Source of the DNA: Siphonodentalium dalli
Lineage: Eukaryota; Mollusca; Scaphopoda; Gadilida; Siphonodentaliidae
Assembly (NCBI GenBank): GCA_032622095.1
Contig: CP136067.1
Coordinates: 81,184,705-81,248,704, forward strand
Direction of reading: 5' to 3'
DNA length: 64,000 nucleotides
Position numbers and translations under genes: made by a program. Numbering within the stretch: the first letter of the stretch is position 1; every line of letters starts with the position of its first letter. Under the pieces are notes generated by a model that saw only the letters and a list, made by a program, of their open reading frames with translations, had not been told where the DNA came from and did not search any database. Positions 42,650 through 55,400 of this stretch are shown in pieces.

Positions 42650-43297
42650 TTTTAATATTTTTTTTGACGCATATATATATACGCTCTTTATTTCAGCTTA
42701 TTGGAAAAAGAAAACGGACTCTTTTTTTTCTGGATGGGGGATACCATTTCCACCACTCCATTAAGTTTTTACACCAATCAATATAGTATATAGCAACCGC
42801 ACATTGTTTCGATCTATTATGATACCCGACTCATATTTTGATTTCCTTCCAGGGTTCGAAAAGGAAGTGAAGTATTCGCAAGGAAACTATACTACGTAAG
42901 CCAATTCACCTGGGGCATCGAATGGAAAGGAAAGTAAAAATTACACAATGTCCTCCAATTCAAGCCAGTCAGCAACACACGAAAGAAACCAGGGGAAAGT
43001 TCAATCTCTTTGTTCGTACCCGAAATCTATACAACGACATACAGAACATCTATTGAGTCTGGAAGACTTATCGCCATGTAATACAACCAAATGTCATGTT
43101 CTCGTGATTTAGCTATTAAATACCCAGACAATCCACTGCGATAGAACTATATCTAGGTTTTTGTAAATCGCAAAGAATACATTATTCTTTTCTAACAAGA
43201 AGGATGCTGCGGTCTGTCTGACATCACTCAAGGACGTGGCAATATAGTGTTTATATTATGAGACAGTTTTAGTATCTATCCATCTTGCTGCATGGGA

Positions 43298-43325
43298 TAT
43301 AAAACTTTGAGATTAAAATCAGTCT
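43298..43325 (+). promoter_or_regulatory. candidate core promoter of the Hv gene
   Basis: TATAAAA at 43298-43304 is followed by an initiator-like TCAGTCT at 43319-43325. The TATA-to-start distance is about 23 bp, a little short. The ATG follows 30 bp later. It is supported only by position upstream of the inferred first coding exon. Confidence 0.4.
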
Positions 43326-43354
43326 CATCTTCCGGATAACTGACTATACTTACA

Positions 43355-43431
43355 ATGAGCTCGTCCGACTCTTCAATGGCAACTCCAGCGGATCATCGAA
43401 ATCGAGGAAACAAAGAAACGCATTGCGACAG
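43355..43431 (+). CDS. Hv first coding exon (inferred)
   Basis: Encodes [20 protein letters not shown] then ETHCD, plus two bases of an Arg codon, followed by GTAATC. The leftover AG and the first base of the S1 exon make AGA. The phase match, the ATG position after a TATA/initiator pair and the hydrophilic N-terminus support it. There is no homology evidence for the residues themselves. Confidence 0.6.
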
Positions 43432-46400
43432 GTAATCAATACATGGTTTCCAGTGTAAAGACGCTGTTGCTATATAGATCATGCCACGAATCTCTACTCT
43501 TGCTAACGAGCTATAGAGATCATATTCCACCAGGATAAAACCTGGGAACATTTAGAAGTTTTGACAGGGAACCTTATAAAGTCGAAAAATAACACGGGGA
43601 ATATATTTCTTAGTTATTATCTGTTCCTTCAAATAATGCATTTCACTGTAGGAGAAGGCCCCAACTCGAAATGGTATGGTTTTCTGTGACGTTTGAGCCG
43701 ATATCGCAATAACTTTAAATGAATTACCCAGGAGAAATTCCATAATTGTAAGCGACGCAAAGGAAAATCGCTCACAAAGTCACTTAAATCGTGAAATTTC
43801 GAGTTGGGACCTTCACCTACAGTGAAGTACATTATTAAGGAACAGATACTAAGAAATATATTCCCACGTTATTTTTTTCTACTTGATTAGGTTCTGATCT
43901 GTCAAAATTTCAAAAAGTTCCCAGGTTTTGTACTGGTTGAATATGAGCTCGACGAGCGTTAGCCAGTCTATGTAAACATACACTCAGATTCATACTTATA
44001 TGTGGGTATGTAGTTTACTCCAGACTGGGCGTTAGCCAGAGTAGAGATTCGTGGCATGATCTACGTTATTACAAAAAACCGGAGTTTAGTTTAAACATAT
44101 TTATTTGTCTAAATTCAATAATACATAGGAAATAACACATATACTTGTATACAGACAATGGGATTGGAGGACAAGTGCTGACTCACTTATGAGTACCTCC
44201 TCTCCCGAGAGCATGTATAGGCGCGTTCCAGTCCCATTGCAATCAACTGACGCCTATATGTTGTAGTTTCACAATTTTAACCCTGAATTTTAACCCTGGT
44301 AAGCGATGTAATCAAATGTATTTAAAATGTAACTGAAAATAAGCGATGTAATCAAATGTATTTAAAATGTAACTGAAAATACTCTTTAATTTAAAAACTT
44401 GTTATTATTACAAGCTTCATAATTTGTAAATATGTCCTCCCCTAAATTGGCGGGAGTTTCCAAGTCATTTCTATAGCCACCATGTATGGCTATATACCAT
44501 GCACCTCTTCGCTTTTGAAAAGTTAACATATGTTGGTGCCCTACCGATTTCACACCAGCAACATATTATATGTACGTTTTGCACTCGAAAATGATATTGG
44601 ACCTATATATGGAGATATTTGTAGGACGGCATGATTATCAACGGAGGCAAATTTACCATGCAGATTTAGAATTTTATTTAGGATCCCGCAATGTCACTTA
44701 TAACGAAAGTTTACGTTTCCTTTGCAGAGTTATATAGCGACTAATTTAAAGAGCGGTGTCAATTGTTGGTTTATATAATTCTTATTAAACGACCGTTTGA
44801 TAAAAAAAAACGGTCGTATTATGCAAATGGGTTGTCCGCCGTCCATCCGTCGTCCATCCATCCGCTTTTGGTTTCCGGATGATAACTTTAGATTGAATCG
44901 AGTGAACTGAACCAAATTTGGTATGTTAGTTTACCACACCAAAATACAGATCGAGTTCGAATATGGGGTTCGTCCCAATAATTTTGACTGAATTATGCCC
45001 ATTTTTCTACTTAGATTTGTACCTGATTTGCGGTTTCCGGATGATAACTTTAGATTGATTCAAGTGAACTGAACCAAAATTTGTTTATTAATTTACCACC
45101 CCAAAATACAAATCAAGTTCGAATATGGCTTTCGTCCGCATGATTTTGACTGAGTTAAGCCCCTTTGTTTACTTAGATTTTACCTGATTTATGCGCCTGT
45201 GAGTTATGAATTATTCTAGTTGGAAGTAATTTTCATTGTATGTTGACTGGAGGGGGAAACAGGAAAAATTCCAAGAGATTTTCAACAAAGAATTTCTCTG
45301 GACCTTATCACATATCATCTTCTTCTTTGTATAAAGAATCTGAACAGTTATTGAGAAAAGACAATAACAATGGATTTTAAATTCATTTTTAAAGTTGAAA
45401 ATCGTTCCTACCGTCGTCGATCGAACAATTTGTCACAAAATATTCAAAATATCGACTCGTCAATTCAAATCAAAATTGGACGAAAACTTATTAACCAAGC
45501 CAAGCTATGTTCAAAACATATGCACGCGACCTGTACATGCATATATACCACTGCAGACTCTGTCTGGGTTGTAGTAACTTAAACGCCGACATCATAACAA
45601 ATCATATTAGTAACGACCCCATGTGTGCATTTAATCACTTCTTAATCGAATGCCCCCTATAAGCGAAAAGTAGGCGAAATTGGATCTGTGATATCATACT
45701 TTATACACCATAAAGACTCATATACTCAATGGATCTGAGAGCCTTAGTATTTCAGAAAACATAGCAATTGTTATGGCTGTAAAAAAAAATCATTATCCAA
45801 ACTAAACGGTTTTCGTAACTTGTGTTTACTTAGATGACAATTACTGCATGAGTTATGACGATCCACCCCTCCCGCCAAAATATCTCACTGGGTCTAGCGA
45901 AAAATAACATGTAACTTGACTAATCGTCGTGGTCATGCACGTTATCCTTATCTATATCTTCAATAATTATAATATATATATAGTCAGGCAGGACTGGCAG
46001 GAACATGACTTAAATATAAATATAAATGTATACACATTCCAAATCCATACGCATACAGATGCCTTAATATTACAGCACCCAATTTATATACCCCCACCAT
46101 GAAGCGACCCATGTGACGGGTCAAACCCGCACCGGGTAATATATCCACTTAAAATCCTCATGACTGGGGTATCACGACAATAATGGATATGGCTTTAATT
46201 CAGATTCCTTTGCTTTATGCCAAATCCATTTATTCCACAAATTTCTGACAAACCATTATTACATATTCTGTATGTCTATTTATTTGGAATAATAAAATAT
46301 GTTTGCATCAAAGTTGAAAACATGATTTTCTTTTTGCCACGTAGGCATACAGAACTGCCAAGTTAACTAATAATTAAACATAACAATTCAATTACCATAC

Positions 46401-49400
46401 AGCTTATTTAGTTATTTATGAGAGGAAGCTTCATTTGTGTCATAATATTTAGTTACAGTTTTAATTGCACGATTTGGCATCACACTTCTGAAATATTACA
46501 TTGAAGAATAAAGCTGCCACAACTATTTCAGCCCAATGAAAATAAATGTTGATATGCAGGGAACAACCAACAGGTAATATGCCACATTATTAGAGATATA
46601 CCTGGTCAGCTGGCGATTTTTCTATGGACCTATCATATGACCTAAAACTCATTTCAGCCCAAAGTTTTTTGATCAGCCTGCATGACATGACAATTCTGAA
46701 GTATAGAGCATTATTTATGTGTGGTTGTCTTTCCACATGAAAATAATGATGAAATTTCTTGAAACAAGAAACATTAAGTATTAAAGGTACTCAACCCGTA
46801 AAGAGGGTCCCCATCTCAACAGATTCCAACAACAACAATCCGATCAGAGGGTCCTATATTACTATTTCTTTGGCTTTGGGGATAAAAAATATTTGATTCG
46901 AGTCGAGGAACCCATCAAACAAAGCTCAGAGTTATTAGATATTGATTTTTCAAATTTGTTATGTTCTCGAGATGAGTACCAATAACTGCCGTAATCTGCT
47001 CTGGATGTGTACTCCAAATCTATTCAAACAGACAAGGATGAATAACTCTAAAATCAAGTGGTAATTTTAACGCAATTTTGACTGAGTTCTGGGCCAGATA
47101 GTATTCCCGATAATGAAAAATAATAGATTTCTAAAATCGATATCTAACAAATCTGAGCTTTGATGGGTGACTTCATCGACTCGAATCAAATATTGTTGAC
47201 CCCCGAAGCCATTGAAATAGTAATTGAGAAGAGTTTTATCGGGTTGAGTACCTTTAAGCATAACGCGCGTCAGGCTATTAAGCCAATTCCTCCCACCACT
47301 ATATATAGACTATAAAATGAAAATTACTTCCAACTAACGCCATAACTGCACTTTTGAAAACAATCATACAGAGCTTCTTGGTTCCGGAAACATAAATTTG
47401 TTTTTAATATTTTCATGCCGAATGAGAATTTGTGTCAAATCTACAATATTATGAAATTTAAAAATTCATTTTAGGTCCGAACTGAAATATCAAGTTAAAA
47501 CTTTCGAGTTGGGACCTAACATTTTTTAATTTAAAATTTCGAGTTGGATCCACAAAATGTCGGACGTAAGCTTAACATTTGGGGCAATTTTTTATGTTAC
47601 AAATGTCACCAACACGTATTGTCTATACATGTAACTGAGACAGGAACAGTAAATTGGGCCTACTTCACACACGATATACGCTGTCATTCGGTTTGGTACT
47701 CGGATTTCCGTTTAGCGTTACCGGTTTAAATTTGTTTTGACTCACCACAAAGTGAAACAATATGAAAGGCATGAACTGTCGTAATATTATTGTTTTGGCA
47801 GGGGTGGGGTGGTAATACACATTTGCAGGCAGGCATGCCGGGGTGGGTGGGTGGTCAAAGAGGCAAAAACGCATTTTTGACAACATCATGCACATTTTCC
47901 ACTAAAGAACTTTTGATTGACTCTTCAATAAACATTTAAAAAATTGTGCCCATATTTAACATTTGTAATAGTTCAAAACATATTATAACTGCAAAAACGC
48001 CTTATTTATGTTACTGGGACCTCATATGGGCCTCAGTGGAGATGACATTAAGCCATTGGCATGTTGTATGTGTGGGACGGTGAAGTGAAACACTCCTTCC
48101 CGACACCCTTCCTTCGGAAAGAAGCTTCGAGAAATGTAAAACTGAAATAAATAAATTTGTCCTCGTGTAAATAAGATTAAGACATTTAAGCCTATACAAT
48201 TGTGTGCATGGGAAAAGAGCGAGCAACTGTCTCAAACATTAAGAGTGGCACAGAGAACGAGCGATCTCATTGGTTAATGGCAAAACAGATAACTTCACAG
48301 ATCAGAGTGCAGTGACATGTTTTGATAATTTCCCCACGCATTGTCAAACACAACTATTGTTGGAAAACTGAATACAGGCGATATATCCATAATTCAGTAT
48401 ACCCATCGCAATATAGGAGACATCATATTCGAGTTTTTATCAGTCAATGACATTAATGACTGATTATTCTATCGCATCTTGTTGTATTTATAACTATTTA
48501 TAAATACTACGATTCTCACAAACATTTACTGCTCCATATTTTAAAACGGTTTATTTCGTAATGTTGGGAATGCTGCGTCTTCGTAGAAATTAAATATAAT
48601 CGACAAATCTAGAGACGTACACCCATTAGGATTTTCGTTGGCTTTTCAAAGAGACTGCCTGATAGCCAAAACACATTTTCGGTTCATGTAATAGCTTGGA
48701 AAGGGGGGTGATATCTCACTGGATATGTAGGGGGTATTCTGGGATAAGTATAATTTGTTTGTCTATTTGTGTTTTTGTAAAATTGAATTCATATAGCTTA
48801 TAATAGTGTTTTATGTGCACCTATCAGCTTACGATAGGTTACTGTATTTGTCCGCTATATCAACACATTCGAATTCACATTTAGCAGTATGGAATTTGAC
48901 AGGAAGACCTAGCATACTCTCATATCAGCCGCACTCAAACAGTAACTTTTATTTACCTGAATTAAAAACCATCTCCGATACTTGAATTTATTAGCAATTG
49001 AATGCCAGGGGAGAGGAGCTCAGATAAGTTCGGCAACTTGTGCTCCGATCCTCTGTGCCCACAGACATATCATCATTGTTATATATCATCTGTGTAATAT
49101 GTATTGTATATTGTGGGTTACAATAAATATGCTCAAATCAAATCATACTCTCATCATATACTGGAGACTCCAATGAATGTCAATGTATGTGGTAGACAAA
49201 ATTTATGCCTATCAGCCATTATTTGAAAACAATCTTCATATCTGCCTATAACCATTTTTTCAATTAAAACAGCAACTGAAACAGGTTAAACTGTCATTGG
49301 AAATAAAGGAGATAATTTCCCAGTCATAGTAGGAGTGATATCAGTAGGTGTTTCTGTGGTTTTTAGACCAAAATTAATGAAAATGGGTGGGGGTGTAACA

Positions 49401-52400
49401 AAATTGGGAGTAAAAATTATTTTTTTGCAGGTTTGTTGGGGGGTGGGTGGGATTGACATCCGGAATGACAGATGCACATACACCCCCCCCCCCCCCCCAC
49501 ACACACACCCTCACGAATACTTTCCTGTAATATTTTACTACCCGCTAGTTTTTACATAGTAAATATACCTCTACTCGATTGATCCCATTATTATTAAACG
49601 ACTTTTGTGGAATTATCATTGTTGAAGCCGAATAATTTTATCGCATATATAAATAACGTTTTGCTGTAATGCCGGGTCGTTTCAAATCTTACCGGGGCAG
49701 TATGAAGACTCAATTGTTATCGTCAAACGATTAATGCGGAATTTATCTTACCCGGGTTATGTTTGAAGACTGCCTCAGTATCGCACTAAAAAAGTATAAC
49801 TAAATTTTTGTGCGACTCTAACCCAACGTTTAGTCAACCGAATCCGAATAAACGTTGATTGGGTTATGGCTGTTAACTAAACTAGTCGGGTTAGAAGAAA
49901 GTAACCAAACATTGGGTTATGGTAACCCAACTTTGTAATCAAACGTTGGGTTAAATTTAACAAACATTGGGTTTGAAGTAACTAAGAATGGGGTTAGAGA
50001 AAACCCAACCATTAACCCAACTTTGGATAACCCAACCATTTTGACTAAACTTTATTTTGAGGGCTCACAATACCATGTACCATTTATTTTCAGATTTCGC
50101 CAGAGGGTTTCTAAGTTCCTTCACACCCATGTCATTCTTATCATTGTGAGCACATTGGCCGTGCTGGACGCAATATGCGTGACTGGTCAGGCCATTGGCG
50201 ACATCCTCATTCTCCGGGGTAAGTAAACAGTCTGTACACAAGTAGATATATAGAGTATCTCACGTGATCGTGTTGTGTGTGTGTGTGTGTGTGTGATTGG
50301 TCAGGCCATTGGCGACATCATCATTCTCCGGGGTAAGTAAACAGTCTGTACACAAGTAGATAGAGTATCTCACGTGATCGTGTTGTATGTGTGATTGGTC
50401 AGGCCATTGGCGACATCCTGATTCTCCGGGGTAAGTAAACAGTCTGTACACAAGTAGATAGAGTATCTCGCGTGATCGTGTTGTATGTGTGTGATTGGTC
50501 AGGCCATTGGCGACATCCTCATTCTCCGGGGTATGTGTGTGATTGGTCAGCCCATTGGCGACATCCTCCTCCGGAGCAAGTGAACAAACGGATCCTATCT
50601 CACGTCTGATTGGTCAGGCTATTGGCGACATCCTTATACCCATATTAAGTCAGCAGACAAGCAGATATATCTTATCTCACGTTATCGGTTTGTGGGCATG
50701 TGCGCCGATGGGCACATAACAGAACAGAACTCGCTGATTTTAATCGTGGAAACTGATCTAGCCCAATCGGCTGACCGAATTCAAATATGTTCGTCACCGA
50801 GATTAATTGGAGCCAACGTTTTGTTCAAACTGCTTAAAATATTAGCTAGCTGTTCGTATATAGCAAGGCAGCAAGGTTTTTGTGTTGTTAATTTCTAGTA
50901 AATAACGAAACTAGACGAATTTGACAAAAAGAAAAAATAGACAGACAAACAGACACAAAACAAGCAAAACATGGTCGATTTACTTCCAACGGTCACAGTA
51001 TACATGCAGATTACTCCAAGAGAGGGCGTATAATAACTTATGGCGCGAAATTGGCAAACTGGTGTATTGCTTCTTGTAGATGTTGTTATATGGTGTATTT
51101 TAGCTACATGTTGTACTGTATTACCACTTGTGTGGCAAACTATATAACCCTATTTTATTTAACACGTGTGTAAATAAAACAACAAGAATATTCTTTCCCA
51201 CGAAAAGATGACTAAAAATGCGTTGGTTTGAAAGACAATGTGTAGCCACAAATGTGATTTGGGCTTGTAACAATGACCCTCCCAACGACAATGACTGGCA
51301 TGCAACAGTTGTGAGTTATCTCACAAAAAGAAAATACACTACAAATACACCTTACACACTACAAATGTCACAAATAGCATTATGAAGGTTATGCTGTTTC
51401 CGGGTTAGACTTTGTTAGTATGTTAGTATGTAACTCATTCGAGAGTCACCTTGATGTAAGGATTAATGTACCTGTCCGTGTCGGATTCGCGGTTGCTGCG
51501 CAAGCGGTTTCCGCATTGGGCAATTTTTCAGCGGTCTGCATCCGGGAAGTGCATGTGAACCAATGTATAATTGGGTTGATTTAGACATGCAGTGGCGCCA
51601 CAATCAGTTGTTCGCATCCGAATTTTCAACTAAATTCGCATTGGTTTCGGTTCAAATCAGATGACCAACTGTTGTAAATCAATCCACATTCGTTATTAAT
51701 GTCATAGCGATGAAACCTCTGACTGTATGGAAATGTTTAAGTGTATATTCGTGGGAAAACATCCAACGAAGGTGGCTATTCAATGTAAAAAACTAAAATG
51801 AAAATGTTCCATTACTATGTAATCCACGGTAAAACAAAATCAATGTTGACGCCGCCACATTCACACAAGGCAATCAACGCCGACAAATTAAGATTAAAAG
51901 AATTGGTCTATGTTGGTGTATGGTTACATTTCATTCAGCTCATGTTACAATAGATTTCAGATTCGTATACGTATCAACGACGCGTTCGATATGAGTTATA
52001 ACTATACAAAAGTTAGACATGTCATGCCTTTATTATTGGAAATTTCAGACCAAAGTAGTTTTAATTTTTTCGGCTAGTTTGATATTCAAACTAGTATTTG
52101 GTGTCATTTTTTTAAATTTTAGACCAACTGTCGAATATTTTAAAACTTTCGGTTAAATATTTAGAGGAGGAGGCGTTAGATTAACAAAATTCGAACCATT
52201 GGTGGGGAGGGGGTGCCTGGTTAGAAATTTCGAACCATTGATAGGGAGGGGTGTTTTTTGGTTAGAAATTTCCAACCATTGGTGGGGTGTGTTGGGTGTT
52301 TGGTTAAAAAATTCCAATCATTGTTGGTGAGGGGTGTTTGCAACTGTTTGGTTAGAAAATTCCAACCGTTGGTGTGGAGGGGGTGGGTGTTTGATTAGAA

Positions 52401-55400
52401 ATCTCCAACAATTGGTGGGGGAGGGGATGTTTGGTTTGAAATTTGCAATCATTGTTGGTGAGGGGGTGGGTGTTTGGTTTGATATTTCCAGCCATTGGTG
52501 GGGAGGGGTGTATGGTTAAAATTTTCAACAATTGGTGTGGAAGGGGGCGTTTGTTTAGAAATTACCAACCATTTATGTGGGAGGGGATGTTTGATTAGAA
52601 ATCTGCAACCAGTGGTGGTGGTGGTGGGGGGGGGGGGGGTTGTTTGGTTAGAAATTTGCAACCATTGGTGCATGGGGCAAGGAATGTTTGGTTAGAAATT
52701 TCAAACCATTGGTGGGGAGGGATGGGTGTTCGGTTTGAAATTTCCAGCCATTGGTGGGGGAGGGGGTGTTTGGTTTGAAATTTCCAACCATTGGTGGAAT
52801 ATCCGTCTGTTTCAAAGGGGAGGGGGTGAAGTAGAAAATACCAAGGTGGACGCGCCCCAACCGAGACTTCTAGTCACGTCTCTGATTCTATATTCAGATG
52901 CTTATTGCATTTTTATGTGTACCCACACCATGTCTAAATCTGAATCATAATAACCATATGTCGTTCGTCTGTCCGCATTGTCGTCTGTTCGGGCATGCGT
53001 CTGTCCGTAGACACATGTGCTATCCGATGTGATAACTTTGAATATTTTTTTATCGGATCGTATTCATATTTTGTGTGCAGATTTATGATGAAACACCTAC
53101 AAGTTGTATAGTTTTTGTTATCGGTCGGTTGATCAGTTCAGAAAATGTTAACAGGTTCCACCCATCACAGGGACATGCGATAACCCGAGTATTTCTCGTT
53201 CTGACCATCATCATATTTCATAATTTGGTTTATCATGGCACACTATACACATGTAATGATGTTGCTGATGATTGATTGGTTTTGAAAATGTTAACCATTC
53301 CAACCATCCAATTGAGACATGCCGTCAATAACTTAAATATTTTTTTCTGGTTATGATTAAAGAATGAAATAAAGTCACTAACAAACTCCCTGTTTTCGCC
53401 CTTCCTTTCTAGTTATATTAGTCTAGTCAAATTGCAGGGTCAGCCTAGAACACATTGTTAGTAAGATGATTTTGGTGTCAAAACATACGCAAATGTCCAA
53501 GGAACAACATATCCAAAATCCGCTAAAATCCGCTTTGGAGAAACTTTGTTAACCAAGATGGCATCCAACACGGTGCCTATGTTACATCAGTTCTCGAAAT
53601 AAGTCAGTATACGATATGTTATGGCATATGAATCGGCCTCTGGTTAGATGTAACCAATCTATGTTTGTTTTTGCAGTTGAGTTGCACGAGAAGCATGCCC
53701 AGACGCAACACGTCGCCAAACTACTGGAGGACCTCGTTCCACAAGTGTTCGACGCTTCAACATACGGTCATATCACATTTGAGAAAATCGTTTCCATTTT
53801 GCAAGATATCAGAGAGAGCGTATTGGAAGAGTACCGTATAAAGACATTTGGGCCGCGTTCGTTTTTCTCCCCGACCAATGTGACTCGGCACCGGAGGGAC
53901 GTTCTGTTCTTGTCTGATCATGACGTGCACATGAACCAGTATGGACACGATTTACTCCATGGAATTTCACACAAATTCCACATGATTAGTATGGCGATTC
54001 TTTCAGCTCTAATGTTTGAGGTGAGTTGGTATAACATTACACAAAGGAGAAGACGAAGATGAAGATCTGAGTGTATATGTAATTGGTAGTCATATTACAA
54101 CGCTCTGTAAGGTTGTCATAATGTTAGCTCGAGTGTCACATGTGAGCCCGGGGACATTGTTTCTATAATAAATATGCATACTGAGTCAGTGCCTCAACAA
54201 GAGGAAATAACAGGAAATTATATAGACAAAAGTTCAACAAGAATGTTAGAAAATACTTCTTCACCCAGACCATATCGTTCAACTAAAAGCTCTGGATGAA
54301 TTTAAGACTAACATAGACGCTTACTTCTATCACTTGAAGTATGATTACGAATACGTCAATTGATTTGTTGTTGTTGTGTTGTCTGGTGTGACCATCGCCC
54401 AGGGTGGTGTTCTGCCAAACATCCAGGCTGTCCTCCTCCCCAAGAAATCTCAGAGCAGCAAGTAAACAGTTTGCTACTCAAACACAACAACAAAATATTT
54501 CGCATATGGGAACAATTGCTATCTAAATATTAATATTACAGTAGCATTACCGATCAAAGTCAAATTAGATACCAATGTTTAATCAAAACTTGACGGTAAA
54601 ATATTGGAAATGGTCAAAGGATTTAAAAATATCTGAAAATCATATAATTAAGGAAGGTCAACTTAGACTAAAATATTTGAACTTACTACACACAGATGTT
54701 TGTTGACAAATCACTGTACTAGTTTTGTTTAAATAACATGATCTCAACACGAGAAAATTCGTCAGTGGAGAGCTATCAATAATGAATATAAAAGTGTGCA
54801 TGTCCTTCTTATAGTGGTGATGTTTTAAGGCTTTTATATTGTTTGCATGTTTATACCGCGAGTGCATTGGGTCGTTCGTGGATCATGTTAGTATTTATCT
54901 TGTTTTGATATGATTCCGCATCTGAGACGACGTTAAAATCTTCTTGTTTCTCAAAATGCATCGATGCCACCCTCTGCCAAAATGTTATACTGTTTAGCAG
55001 AGAGACATGCTAATATAAGAGAGAGATATGTTTATTCCTCCAAATATGGAGACCATTATGGTATATCCCATTACAATCAACGCTATTAAAATATGGTCTA
55101 ATTAGACTGAGTCACACCACAAAGAGTCGAATTTTCATATTTTGATTTTATTTTCAGACGTTCTTAAAAGTATTTGCAATGGGAAAGAAAATATTAAAGC
55201 ACAAAATAGAGGTGAGTCCAAATTGCAATTGCCCCAGTATCCTACCCTTTGATTTAAACATATTTTTATTAGTATTATGCATAAATAATACATTACATAT
55301 CAGGGATTGGAGGACAAGTTCTGTGAAACTTAGATGGACCTCCGCTCCCTACAGATCATACATGATGATGAAACATAAATATAACAATTTATTTGGATTT

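Noticed and set aside
42853..42895. 43-nt segment with acceptor ttccag and donor GTAAGC, upstream of the Hv ATG
   Set aside because: Could be a 5' untranslated exon, but 43 nt with no support other than splice-like borders is too weak to list.
52334..52860. Gly/Trp-rich plus-strand and Pro/Thr-rich minus-strand frames that looked like repeat proteins
   Set aside because: They follow the minisatellite unit exactly, shift frame between units, and have no splice context.
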